Source: JACCXJ01 sp052387115 (lineage in GTDB: Bacteria > Pseudomonadota > Gammaproteobacteria > JACCXJ01). Taken from it: 38,525 bases of DNA. Below the pieces are notes generated by a model that was given only the letters and a program-made list of their open reading frames with translations, did not search any database and was not told the DNA's origin. The position numbers were made by a program, and so were the translations under genes. The stretch lies in the NCBI GenBank assembly GCA_052387115.1, contig JBQTJM010000446.1, positions 1 through 38,525 on the forward strand. Direction: 5' to 3'. This document shows positions 25,581-32,865 of the stretch, in pieces (within the stretch, counting starts at the first letter, position 1; each line of letters starts with the position of its first letter).

Positions 25581-26276
25581 GGTTCGATTCCGAGACGGCG
25601 TCGATCCCATACGGCACCCACCCGCGACGGCCCCGTCGCTTCGGTACAAGGCCAAGTGTAGCACGCTGGTTGGGTGGGGGACGGCGTCCTGGCTCTGGGA
25701 CCCACCCTCCCACGGGCCAAACTCCCAAAGCCGCCCCTTCCACCGGCGGACTCGCGTCCGGCCACCTCATGCCCGCCTTTGCGTCACCCGAAAGCCCCGA
25801 CAGCCATCCGGAACGCGGCCCGGGTCTGCCCAAACGCCCTCTTCCCGCCCCCGCGTGAACCGCCCGATCACAGGCCGGCCCGTCCGACTCAACAGTATCT
25901 CTTGCACAACCGCCTTGAAACGCTTATGCTCAACAAACTGCTATTGGCAACCGCATTGAATTTCTTGCCTTTTATCTCTCCAGTGGTAATCTAAAGGGAC
26001 CCCTTATAGAATCTATCGCTTGGTTCTCAAAAACAAGCTTGCGTAAGTAAGCCCAACGTGCTAGCCTCCCAATCACTTAAAGTGTCCTCTAGAACGGGCG
26101 TTTGATGACCCCCTTTCCTGGAAGCGTTTCCAATCGCCTGGCTTCACCCCCCTTTGAGGTCAAAATCGAAATCCTGGGTCGATCGAGGCCGATATTCTTC
26201 CCCCAACTGACTGAGGCAGCCCCCGCAAGTGAGGAAAATGAGACCTGCCTAGAGACTTACTAGAAAGGAGATAACC
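25581..26276. other. About 700 bp with no recognisable gene
   Basis: The GC-rich first half (25581-25860) has long open frames in several directions with no codon bias or family resemblance. The second half (25900-26276) is more AT-rich. An in-frame peptide there, RLETLMLNKLLLATALNFLP (stop at 25994), looks hydrophobic and could be the tail of an old gene, but it has no start or ribosome site. The final 60 bp lead into the strong Shine-Dalgarno of the next small gene. Confidence 0.4.
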
Positions 26277-26468
26277 ATGTACAGACAGAGTCACAGTGAC
26301 AGGCGTTATCAGGTCAGACGATCGGATACCCATGATCCTGTTGAACGCTGGGAGTTACAGCGTGTGGTGGTGCGGGATAAGAGCTCGTTCAACTTCGCTC
26401 CCCTGGTCTATCCCACGCATAAGGAGGCACTGGAGGCGGGTGATAGATGGGTGCGTGCTGGAAATTAG
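26277..26468 (+). CDS. Small basic protein, 63 residues, function unknown
   Basis: ATG 26277 is preceded by AAAGGAG at 26264-26270, the strongest ribosome site in this part of the window. The product (MYRQSHSDRRYQVRRSDTHD, then ERWELQRVVVRDKS, ending RWVRAGN) is soluble, basic and rich in Arg, with no signal peptide or Cys. I do not recognise a family. A second small gene with an equally strong site follows after 59 bp, so the two probably form a unit. The ribosome site, clean start and balanced composition argue for a real gene. Confidence 0.55.
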   Translation: MYRQSHSDRRYQVRRSDTHDPVERWELQRVVVRDKSSFNFAPLVYPTHKEALEAGDRWVRAGN

Positions 26469-26527
26469 GAGCGCCTGATAGGGTAAACGACACACACTTG
26501 AGGTCGTGATCCAAAAGGAGTCGATCT

Positions 26528-26728
26528 ATGAGCGTCAAATATCTGCTGCTTACGCGTGACCGCGTGGTGGGGTGGACTCACCAACAGCGAGGTTCGGCAG
26601 GGATCCATGTTGAATATGGTCTAAGGGATGGGCAGGGCGTGTTACATACCTCAGGTATCGCCCGGTTAGAGCGGGTGAACCGCTACGCCAAAGCCCACGT
26701 CGAAGAGCTTAAGTACTGGGATTCCTAA
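26528..26728 (+). CDS. Small protein, 66 residues, function unknown
   Basis: ATG 26528 follows AAAAGGAG (26513-26520). The product starts MSVKYLLLTRDRVVGWTHQQ, has a glycine-rich middle (HVEYGLRDGQGVLHTSG) and ends ARLERVNRYAKAHVEELKYW plus two residues. The alternation of short strands and a terminal helix suggests a compact alpha/beta fold. No membrane segment, signal peptide or Cys is present. I do not recognise a family. It is probably co-transcribed with the 63-residue gene upstream. Confidence 0.55.
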   Translation: MSVKYLLLTRDRVVGWTHQQRGSAGIHVEYGLRDGQGVLHTSGIARLERVNRYAKAHVEELKYWDS

Positions 26729-26783
26729 GGCGCCGCGCGCGCGGAGTGCCGCCGGCCGCCGAGCCCCGCGAGGTCCGCCTCCA

Positions 26784-26951
26784 ACCTTTCACCAAGACGA
26801 TGGCTACACCAAGGGCGCCCTCGTAGCCTATCACGACGCCCTAGCGCCGATCATGCCGCCCTCCCTGCGCCACCGCCCCGCGCTCGCTGGGTTGGCGACC
26901 TTGAGCGCCGCGATCCAGCACGACCCTGTCTATCTAGTAACGCCAACATGA
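26784..26951 (+). pseudogene. Possible 3' fragment of a lost gene
   Basis: A frame reading TFHQDDGYTKGALVAYHDAL then API and SLRHRPALAGLATLSAAIQH ends at TGA 26949-26951, which overlaps the ATG of the next gene as ATGA. The peptide looks protein-like and the overlap mimics operon coupling, but the upstream part (26730-26783) is low-complexity and no start is visible. It may be the end of a gene whose 5' part was deleted. No family recognised. Confidence 0.2.
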
Positions 26952-27409
26952 GAGTACACGGTTGGATGTTGCTCCTCCTGGCAGCGTCCGTTTCTTTTTT
27001 CGTCGCCATTCTCCATGTCGTAATCGTCCTTGTTGGTCCCTCGGCATACACCTTCTTCGGAGGAGAGCGGCTTGCCAGGCTTGCTCTCTCCGGATCCTTT
27101 TCTCCGGCTCTTCAGACACTTTCTCTGGCTGCTATCCACGCGCTGTTTGGCCTCTATGGTCTCTCCGGAGCGGGTGTGATCCGTCGATTGCCCCTTCTTA
27201 CCGTCGGGCTATTTGCCATCGGCGGCATGTATGCGTTCCGCGGCCTCTCCGCGATACAGCAGGGTCTTCAGATTCTCCAAGACCCCGATTCTCTCCCATT
27301 TCGGGTGCTCTTCTACTCGCTCGTGTTTTTCGCCACCGGTTGCGCATATATCGCAGGTACGGTCAAGCGGTGGGGCTGGCTTCGGGGGAAAGGGGAGATG
27401 GAAGCTTGA
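26948..27409 (+). CDS. Four-helix inner-membrane protein, function unknown
   Basis: A 153-residue hydrophobic protein with about four membrane segments: residues 7-31 (LLLLAASVSFFVAILHVVIV), about 56-75, 80-100 (LLTVGLFAIGGMYAFRGLSA) and 118-141 (VLFYSLVFFATGCAYIAGTV). Loops are short and the C terminus (KRWGWLRGKGEMEA) is basic, placing it in the cytoplasm. ATG 26948 has no Shine-Dalgarno; ATG at residue 7 is an alternative. Small membrane proteins of this shape are common hypothetical genes; no specific family is claimed. Its stop lies inside a short tandem repeat. Confidence 0.65.
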   Translation: MRVHGWMLLLLAASVSFFVAILHVVIVLVGPSAYTFFGGERLARLALSGSFSPALQTLSLAAIHALFGLYGLSGAGVIRRLPLLTVGLFAIGGMYAFRGLSAIQQGLQILQDPDSLPFRVLFYSLVFFATGCAYIAGTVKRWGWLRGKGEMEA

Positions 27410-27430
27410 TCGCCTCTCTTGATCGCCTCT
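27406..27430. repeat. 12-bp tandem repeat at a gene end
   Basis: TTGATCGCCTCT occurs at 27406-27417 and 27419-27430 with one base between. The first copy contains the TGA stop of the membrane-protein gene; beyond it begins the fragment region before the Lol permease. It may mark a replication-slippage or deletion junction. Confidence 0.75.
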
Positions 27431-27465
27431 GGCTTGCTAGCCACATACTTTCTGTACTTTCTGCT

Positions 27466-27510
27466 CTGCTCCATCAGGGTCTCGGCACAGATCAGGCACA
27501 GGTACTTCAT
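27466..27510 (-). pseudogene. 5' fragment of a YCII/DGPF-type gene
   Basis: On the minus strand, AAGGAG is followed by ATG 27510 and the peptide MKYLCLICAETLMEQ, which matches the usual N terminus of YCII-related (DGPF-domain) proteins. After this the frame continues (SRKYRKYVASKPEAIKRG) without family resemblance and runs through the tandem repeat, so only the first 15 codons survive. The intact ribosome site means a short peptide could still be made. The family match is short and therefore tentative. Confidence 0.4.
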
Positions 27511-27624
27511 CGCGTTCTCCTTAACCGTGGTGAAACGTTTGTGGACACCCTATAGTCGTATGCGGAGCCCCGATTCGACAACGGGCCTACCCGCCGCGAC
27601 AGGCGTCGGGAGACGCGGCGTGAT

Positions 27625-28869
27625 CTATTCGTGCCGCAACGTCTCTGCCGGCTGGGAGCGCGCGGCGCGCCACGACGGATACAGGGTCGCCAGGATCGAC
27701 AGCGCGAAGGCGGTGAGCCCGGTCCCCAGGATGTCGGACCAGCGCACCTCCGAAGGCAGCTCGCTCAGGTAATAAATGTCCGGCGGGAACAGCTTGGTCT
27801 GCAGCATCGCCTCGAGGGTGGGCGCGATGGTCGTGATGTGAGAGGCGAGCCACGCCCCTGAGAGCACCCCGAGGAGGGTCCCGACGAGGCCGATGACCGT
27901 ACCCTGGACCATGAAGATCGCCATCACCCCGCCGGGCGTGAATCCCAGGGTCTTCAGGATGGCGATGTCGGCCTCCTTGTCCTTGACCACCATGAACAGC
28001 ATCGAGACGATGTTGAAGGCGGCCACCGCGATGATCAGGGTGAGGATCACCGACATCATAGTCTTCTGGGACGCGAGCGCCCGGAAGAAATTGACATGCT
28101 GCTGGGTCCAGTCCGTGGCCCGGTAGCCCGCCGGTAGGGCCCGCAGCACCTCTTGGGAGATTCTGGGCGCGGCTATCACGTCGGCGATCTTGAGCCTCAA
28201 GCCGAAACGACCGCCGGTCGACCCGAAGGCATCCAATGCATCCTCGAGATGGACGAGGGCGATCTTGGCGTCGTACTCGTGCATGTCCATCCTGAAGATG
28301 CCGGCCACCGTGAGCTGCAAAAACGCCGGCAGTATCCCGTCGCGCCGCTCGGGACGGGCGTGCGGGACGACCACCGTGAGCCTGTCGCCGAGACCGGCGC
28401 CGAGGGCCTCGGCCAGTGCGTAGCCCAGGATGATGCCGTCCTTGCCGGGGACGAGGTCCGAGAGCCGGCCCTGCTGCATGCGTTCGGCCAGGATCGAGAC
28501 CTTGGGCTCTTCCTCGGGCAGGATGCCGTCGATCAACGCGCCTTGCACCTTCCCCGAGCGGACCAGCATCGCCTCCAGCCACAGGAAGGGGGCGACCCCG
28601 GCGATCTCCGGTTGCTTCCCGAGCGCCTGAGCCGTCGACCGCCAATCCCGCGCCGGCCCGCCATAGATCGAGACGTGCGCGGTCATGCCGAGGATGCGAT
28701 CGCGCAGCGTGCGCTCGAACCCGCTCCAGATGGACAAGGCCGTGATCAGCACCATGACCCCGAGCGCCAGCCCGAAAACCGAGGTCAGGGAGATGAAAGA
28801 CACGAAGTGGTTGCGCCGCTTGGCGCGGGTGTAGTGCAGACCGATGTAGAGGGGGAGCGGACGGAACAT
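27625..28869 (-). CDS. lolC: LolC/LolE-type lipoprotein-releasing ABC permease
   Basis: A 414-residue inner-membrane permease of the Lol system, which releases lipoproteins to the carrier LolA. The N terminus (PLYIGLHYTRAKRRNHFVSF) and first helix (about 25-47) are typical. A periplasmic domain (about 48-265) follows, then three helices (about 272-300, 318-345, 375-398), with MVVKDKEADIAILKTLG, the cytoplasmic coupling helix that contacts the ATPase. LolC and LolE are hard to separate by eye; a single LolC/LolE-like permease (LolF type) is also possible. lolD usually follows directly; here the downstream 115 bp lead into a YCII fragment with no ATPase gene. The start is ATG 28869. The gene is divergent from pilG, 251 bp away. 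Confidence 0.88.
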   Translation of the reverse strand: MFRPLPLYIGLHYTRAKRRNHFVSFISLTSVFGLALGVMVLITALSIWSGFERTLRDRILGMTAHVSIYGGPARDWRSTAQALGKQPEIAGVAPFLWLEAMLVRSGKVQGALIDGILPEEEPKVSILAERMQQGRLSDLVPGKDGIILGYALAEALGAGLGDRLTVVVPHARPERRDGILPAFLQLTVAGIFRMDMHEYDAKIALVHLEDALDAFGSTGGRFGLRLKIADVIAAPRISQEVLRALPAGYRATDWTQQHVNFFRALASQKTMMSVILTLIIAVAAFNIVSMLFMVVKDKEADIAILKTLGFTPGGVMAIFMVQGTVIGLVGTLLGVLSGAWLASHITTIAPTLEAMLQTKLFPPDIYYLSELPSEVRWSDILGTGLTAFALSILATLYPSWRAARSQPAETLRHE

Positions 28870-29120
28870 GGGTAACGCGAAGGATATCGGATCCGGGGCC
28901 GTGCGGCTGCCTCGTCGCCGGCGTCACCCTGGAACGACAGGACAGCCTGATCGTGCGGGCGTTCAGACCCGCGGCGCCCCGACAGCCCTATTGCCCGCGG
29001 CAGGGCACGATCGCTGTGCCGGCTGATCAGCGGATGACGGTGATTCAGTTGGATGCCGGTCCGCCGATAGTTCCGCCTGGCTTTTACGACGTTTGATCTA
29101 AGACGGGGGGTAAAGAGGCC

Positions 29121-29525
29121 ATGAATCACGAAGCGAGCTTCGCGGGTATACGGGTCCTGATCGCCGACGACAGCAACACCATTCGTCGTAGCGCCGATGT
29201 CTTTCTACGCAAAGCGGGGTGCGAGGTGATGTTCGGAGAAGACGGGTTCGATGCGCTCTCGAAGATCCCCGGCTTCAAACCGGACCTCATCTTCGTGGAT
29301 ATCATGATGCCGAAGCTGGACGGCTACCAGCTGTGTGCCGTGGTCAAGCAGAACCCACGGTTTCAGGATACCCCGGTGGTCATGTTGACGAGCAAGGACA
29401 ACCTGTTCGATCGCGCTCGCGCCAGACTGCTCGGGGCCAACGATTATCTGACGAAACCCTTTACCCGCGAGAGCCTGCTCGGCGCCGTGTCCGTGCATGT
29501 GCGCGGGACCTCTTCCCAGGTTTGA
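29121..29525 (+). CDS. pilG: Twitching-motility response regulator PilG
   Basis: A 134-residue single-domain receiver. Acidic pair Asp16/Asp17 (LIADDS), phosphoacceptor Asp60 (LIFVDIMMPKLDGYQ), Thr90 (MLTSKD) and Lys112 (YLTKPFT). DNLFDRARARLLGANDYLTK is characteristic of PilG rather than PilH. It receives phosphate from ChpA and promotes pilus extension and cAMP signalling in Pseudomonas. The Shine-Dalgarno AAAGAGG precedes ATG 29121. It is the first gene of the pilGHIJ-chpA operon; the 251-bp gap before it shows no other gene. Confidence 0.93.
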   Translation: MNHEASFAGIRVLIADDSNTIRRSADVFLRKAGCEVMFGEDGFDALSKIPGFKPDLIFVDIMMPKLDGYQLCAVVKQNPRFQDTPVVMLTSKDNLFDRARARLLGANDYLTKPFTRESLLGAVSVHVRGTSSQV

Positions 29526-29538
29526 CAGGAGACCTCCT

Positions 29539-29904
29539 ATGACCATCAAAAAGATCCTCGTGGTCGACGATTCGCCGACCGAGCGAGCCGCGCTCTCCGA
29601 GATCCTCGCCAGGAATAATTTTGCGGTCACGATGGCCGAGAACGGTGAAGAGGCCATTATCAAAGCCAAGGAGGGCAAACCGGATCTGATCTTGATGGAC
29701 GTCGTGATGCCGGGTTTGAACGGCTTCCAGGCAACCCGCACGCTCTCCGGAGACGCAGCCACCAAACACATCCCGATCATCATCTGTACCACCAAGGGGC
29801 TGGAGACCGACAAGGTCTGGGGCCTGCGCCAGGGAGCCAAGGACTACGTCGTCAAGCCGGTCAAGCCCAACGAGCTGATCGCGAAGATCAACGCGCTGTC
29901 CTGA
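29539..29904 (+). CDS. pilH: Twitching-motility response regulator PilH
   Basis: A 121-residue receiver starting at ATG 29539 (MTIKKILVVDDSPTERAAL), 13 bp after pilG with AGGAG upstream. Asp10/Asp11, phosphoacceptor Asp54 (LILMDVVMPGLNGFQ), Thr84/Thr85 (IICTTKG) and Lys107 (YVVKPV). KGLETDKVWGLRQGAKDY is the PilH signature. In Pseudomonas PilH acts as a phosphate sink and favours retraction, opposing PilG. The in-frame extension upstream overlaps pilG and is not needed. Confidence 0.93.
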   Translation: MTIKKILVVDDSPTERAALSEILARNNFAVTMAENGEEAIIKAKEGKPDLILMDVVMPGLNGFQATRTLSGDAATKHIPIIICTTKGLETDKVWGLRQGAKDYVVKPVKPNELIAKINALS

Positions 29905-29908
29905 GCCG

Positions 29909-30421
29909 ATGAAAAACAGGACTCGCCTGTTGGCGTACCAGCAGGAGCTGGCGGAGCGTCTGCGGGCCAGCGCTTCGGCACCGATCGCGACCTCCCTGCT
30001 CGGCGTCCAGGCTGGGGACGAGAGCTGGTTGATAGATCTCCGCCATGCCGGAGAGATCCTGTCTCCGCCACAGCTCGTTCCGACCCCGTTGACCCGACCG
30101 TGGTTGCTCGGGATGGCGAATGTTCGAAGCGCGTTCTTCGGGATCGTGGACTTTGCGCGTTTCTGCGGCCATGAGCCGACCCCCATCACCGCGGACAGTC
30201 GGGTCGTTTTGGGCGGTTTGAAGCTCGGCCTGCCCTTCGGTCTCCTGGTCTCCCGCATCCTGGGTCTCAAGCGCCCCGAGCAGCTCGAGCGGCGATCCGG
30301 CCAGGTGGACGGTGTCCCGTGGATCGTGGCGGAATATCGCGATGGCGCCGGTCAGCCTTGGAAAAGGCTCGATATGCCGGGGCTGGCGCTGGACACGGAG
30401 TTTCGGCACGCCGCGCTGTAA
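29909..30421 (+). CDS. pilI: CheW-like adaptor PilI
   Basis: A 170-residue CheW-domain protein, 4 bp after pilH. ESWLIDLRHAGEILSPPQLV, TPLTRPWLLGMANVRSAFFG and IVDFARFCG are the strands and loop typical of PilI; the remainder follows the CheW barrel. It couples the receptor PilJ to the kinase ChpA. The end (LDMPGLALDTEFRHAAL) is also family-like. No unusual features. Confidence 0.9.
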   Translation: MKNRTRLLAYQQELAERLRASASAPIATSLLGVQAGDESWLIDLRHAGEILSPPQLVPTPLTRPWLLGMANVRSAFFGIVDFARFCGHEPTPITADSRVVLGGLKLGLPFGLLVSRILGLKRPEQLERRSGQVDGVPWIVAEYRDGAGQPWKRLDMPGLALDTEFRHAAL

Positions 30422-30488
30422 ATAACTGCAGGCACCCATCGACCCCGATCAGATCCCTTAACCCACCTATGAGTAGTCGAGAAACGGT

Positions 30489-32843
30489 ATGGCAACTCCA
30501 GCAATAGCCCTAGATCTCGCGGCGGGACCGAGACCCGCATTTACCGGCAACAAGATCACCGAGCCTCACTGGCTGATCGGGAGGGGCAACCTGGCACAGG
30601 CGTTCTGGATCGCGGGGGCCCTGTTCGTCCTGCCGATCGCCCTGATGCTCTACGTGGTCATCACCGATCTGAGCGCTCAGATACAGTTCGCGGACAAAGA
30701 ACGGCTGGGTGCGGAATACATCGCCCCATTGCTTCATTTCCAGCGAGCAGTGATCGATTACCGGACCGGTATCGGCTCTCCCCGGGCGGTGGATGGCACT
30801 ACCCAGGCGACCGAGGCGGACCTCGCCGCCGCGGTCGAGCGCGCGGCGCACGAGGTCGCGGCCATCGACCGTCTCAATGGCAGCGCCCTGCGCGCCGCGG
30901 ACCAATGGGAGATCGCCAATCGGGACTGGACCCGGATCAAATCGGGGATGCAGGACGCCACACGCGAGGAGCGCCTCGCCGCCACCGATACCCTGCTCAT
31001 CCGGCTGAGGAAATCCATCCAAGACGTCGCGGACAGTTCCAACCTGACCTTGGACCCGGAAATCCATACCTATTACCTGATGGACACGTTGAGCCAGAAG
31101 ATCCCGCAGGCCCTCCAGTTCCTGGGCGATGGGCGTGATGCCGGGATCGCCTCGGGCGACTCGGCTGCGCTGGCCGACATAGTGCGGTTTCGCTCGGCCA
31201 TGGTCAGTGCCGCGGTGGCCAGCGACCAGATCAGGGGCAGCGTGAAGCGCGCGGTGGAGTTTTATGTGCCCCTTGACGGGAGCGTCGGACCCGCAGCCCA
31301 GAAGGCCCAGGACGCGATCGCACGGGTCGTTCGGTTCGCCGAGACCGGTGTCCCTGAGGTGGAGAAACCCGAGCCCGATCCCGCCGTCATCGACACGACG
31401 ACGCCATCGTCCGACCCAGCCTCCGCGGGGGACGTCTCGGCGTCACCCGAACCACCGTCCCAGCCATCGGCGGCACTCGAACCCCCAGGGTCTCCCCCTT
31501 TCGCCGCGGCGCTTCACGATCCCGTGGATCCGGTCTCAGCGCCCCTACCGGCAGTGGCCGCCGGCCCGACACCATCCGGCACACCCTTCGAGATCCGCGA
31601 TGTCTCCGCGTGGCGAGAGGCGACCGGTCGTGCGGTGGAGGCTTTGGCTGCGACCGCCGACGAGAGTGCGGCAGCCCTGCAGAGCCTGCTCAAGGCGCGC
31701 GTCACCGACTTCAAGGTGACGCTCTGGATGCGCGTCGTATTCACGGTCGGGTTCTGCCTGGTTGCGCTGGTCACGCTGCGCATCCTGAGCGGGAATCAGG
31801 TCCGAGTGGCGGGGGAGCGAAACGAGGAGGCTGCCCGGATCGCCGCCGAGAATCAGAGCAACCAGCAGTCGATCCTGCGTCTCATGGACGAGCTCGCCGA
31901 GATCTCGGAAGGCAACCTCGCCGCCCGGACCACGGTCACGCCGGAGATCACCGGGGCGATCGCCGACTCGATCAACGCCACCGTCACCGAGCTGTACGGG
32001 GTGGTGACCGGTATCGATACCGCCGCCAGGCAGGTGACCGGTGCCACCGATGAGGCACGCGACGTGGCTTCGGGCCTGGCCTCGTCCGCGCGCGCGCAGT
32101 CCACTCGGATCAAGGACGCCGCCACGGCCGTTCAGCTCATGACCCGGTCGATCACCGAGGTGTCCGAGACCGCCACGCGCTCGGCCGATGTGGCAAAGCA
32201 TGCGCTCAACGCCGCTGAAACGGGCGCCCAGGCCGTCCACTCTTCGATCACCAATATGGAGAGCATACGCGCCCAGATCCAGGAAACCTCGAAGCGCATC
32301 AAACGCCTCGGCGAAAGCTCCCAGGAGATCGGTGAGATCGTGGATCTCATCTCGGATATCACAGAGCAGACCAATGTGTTGGCCCTGAATGCTGCGATCC
32401 AGGCCGCCACTGCCGGTGAAGCCGGACGCGGGTTTACCGTGGTAGCGGAAGAGGTGCAGCGGCTGGCGGAACGTTCCGCCACGGCAACGAACGAGATCTC
32501 CGCCCTGGTCAAGGCCATTCAGTCGGATACTCAGGATGCGGCGGCGGCCATGGAGCAGAGCACCCAGCGGGTGGTCGAGGGAACCAGGCTCTCCGACTCC
32601 GCGGGCTCGGCGCTCATCGACATCGAACGTGTGTCCAAGGACCTCGCGGGCCTGGTCCAATCCATTTTTGTGTCGACCCAGATGCAGACCGAGATCGCCC
32701 AGGGGGTGTCCGCCAACATGGGTGGGATCCTGGACATTACCGAAAAGACCACGAACGGCGCCGGGTATATCGCCAGCGCGATGAATCAGCTCACGGAGAC
32801 CGCCGGCCATTTGAAACGCTCGGTCGCCCGCTTCAGGCTATAG
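30489..32843 (+). CDS. pilJ: Methyl-accepting receptor PilJ with Pro-rich periplasmic insertion
   Basis: A 784-residue chemoreceptor of the Chp system. The first membrane helix is at about 38-58 and the second at about 411-433 (FTVGFCLVALVTLRIL). A helical periplasmic sensor lies between. The HAMP region and long cytoplasmic coiled coil follow, with the conserved tip IGEIVDLISDITEQTNVLAL and NAAIQAATAGEAGRGF at about 613-650. In Pseudomonas PilJ (682 residues) senses pilus-surface contact and pilin state. This copy is about 100 residues longer, mostly because residues about 289-370 are a Pro/Ser/Ala-rich insertion (PEVEKPEPDPAV, PEPPSQPSAALEPPGSPP) in the periplasmic part. ATG 30489 has only a weak ribosome site. 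Confidence 0.93.
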   Translation: MATPAIALDLAAGPRPAFTGNKITEPHWLIGRGNLAQAFWIAGALFVLPIALMLYVVITDLSAQIQFADKERLGAEYIAPLLHFQRAVIDYRTGIGSPRAVDGTTQATEADLAAAVERAAHEVAAIDRLNGSALRAADQWEIANRDWTRIKSGMQDATREERLAATDTLLIRLRKSIQDVADSSNLTLDPEIHTYYLMDTLSQKIPQALQFLGDGRDAGIASGDSAALADIVRFRSAMVSAAVASDQIRGSVKRAVEFYVPLDGSVGPAAQKAQDAIARVVRFAETGVPEVEKPEPDPAVIDTTTPSSDPASAGDVSASPEPPSQPSAALEPPGSPPFAAALHDPVDPVSAPLPAVAAGPTPSGTPFEIRDVSAWREATGRAVEALAATADESAAALQSLLKARVTDFKVTLWMRVVFTVGFCLVALVTLRILSGNQVRVAGERNEEAARIAAENQSNQQSILRLMDELAEISEGNLAARTTVTPEITGAIADSINATVTELYGVVTGIDTAARQVTGATDEARDVASGLASSARAQSTRIKDAATAVQLMTRSITEVSETATRSADVAKHALNAAETGAQAVHSSITNMESIRAQIQETSKRIKRLGESSQEIGEIVDLISDITEQTNVLALNAAIQAATAGEAGRGFTVVAEEVQRLAERSATATNEISALVKAIQSDTQDAAAAMEQSTQRVVEGTRLSDSAGSALIDIERVSKDLAGLVQSIFVSTQMQTEIAQGVSANMGGILDITEKTTNGAGYIASAMNQLTETAGHLKRSVARFRL

Positions 32844-32865
32844 CTCCAAAACGGTGTGAAGACCG

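Noticed and set aside
29060..29100. A possible sigma-54 promoter before pilG (CTGGC followed by TTTGA)
   Set aside because: The spacing between the GG and the downstream element is about four bases too long for a -24/-12 promoter.
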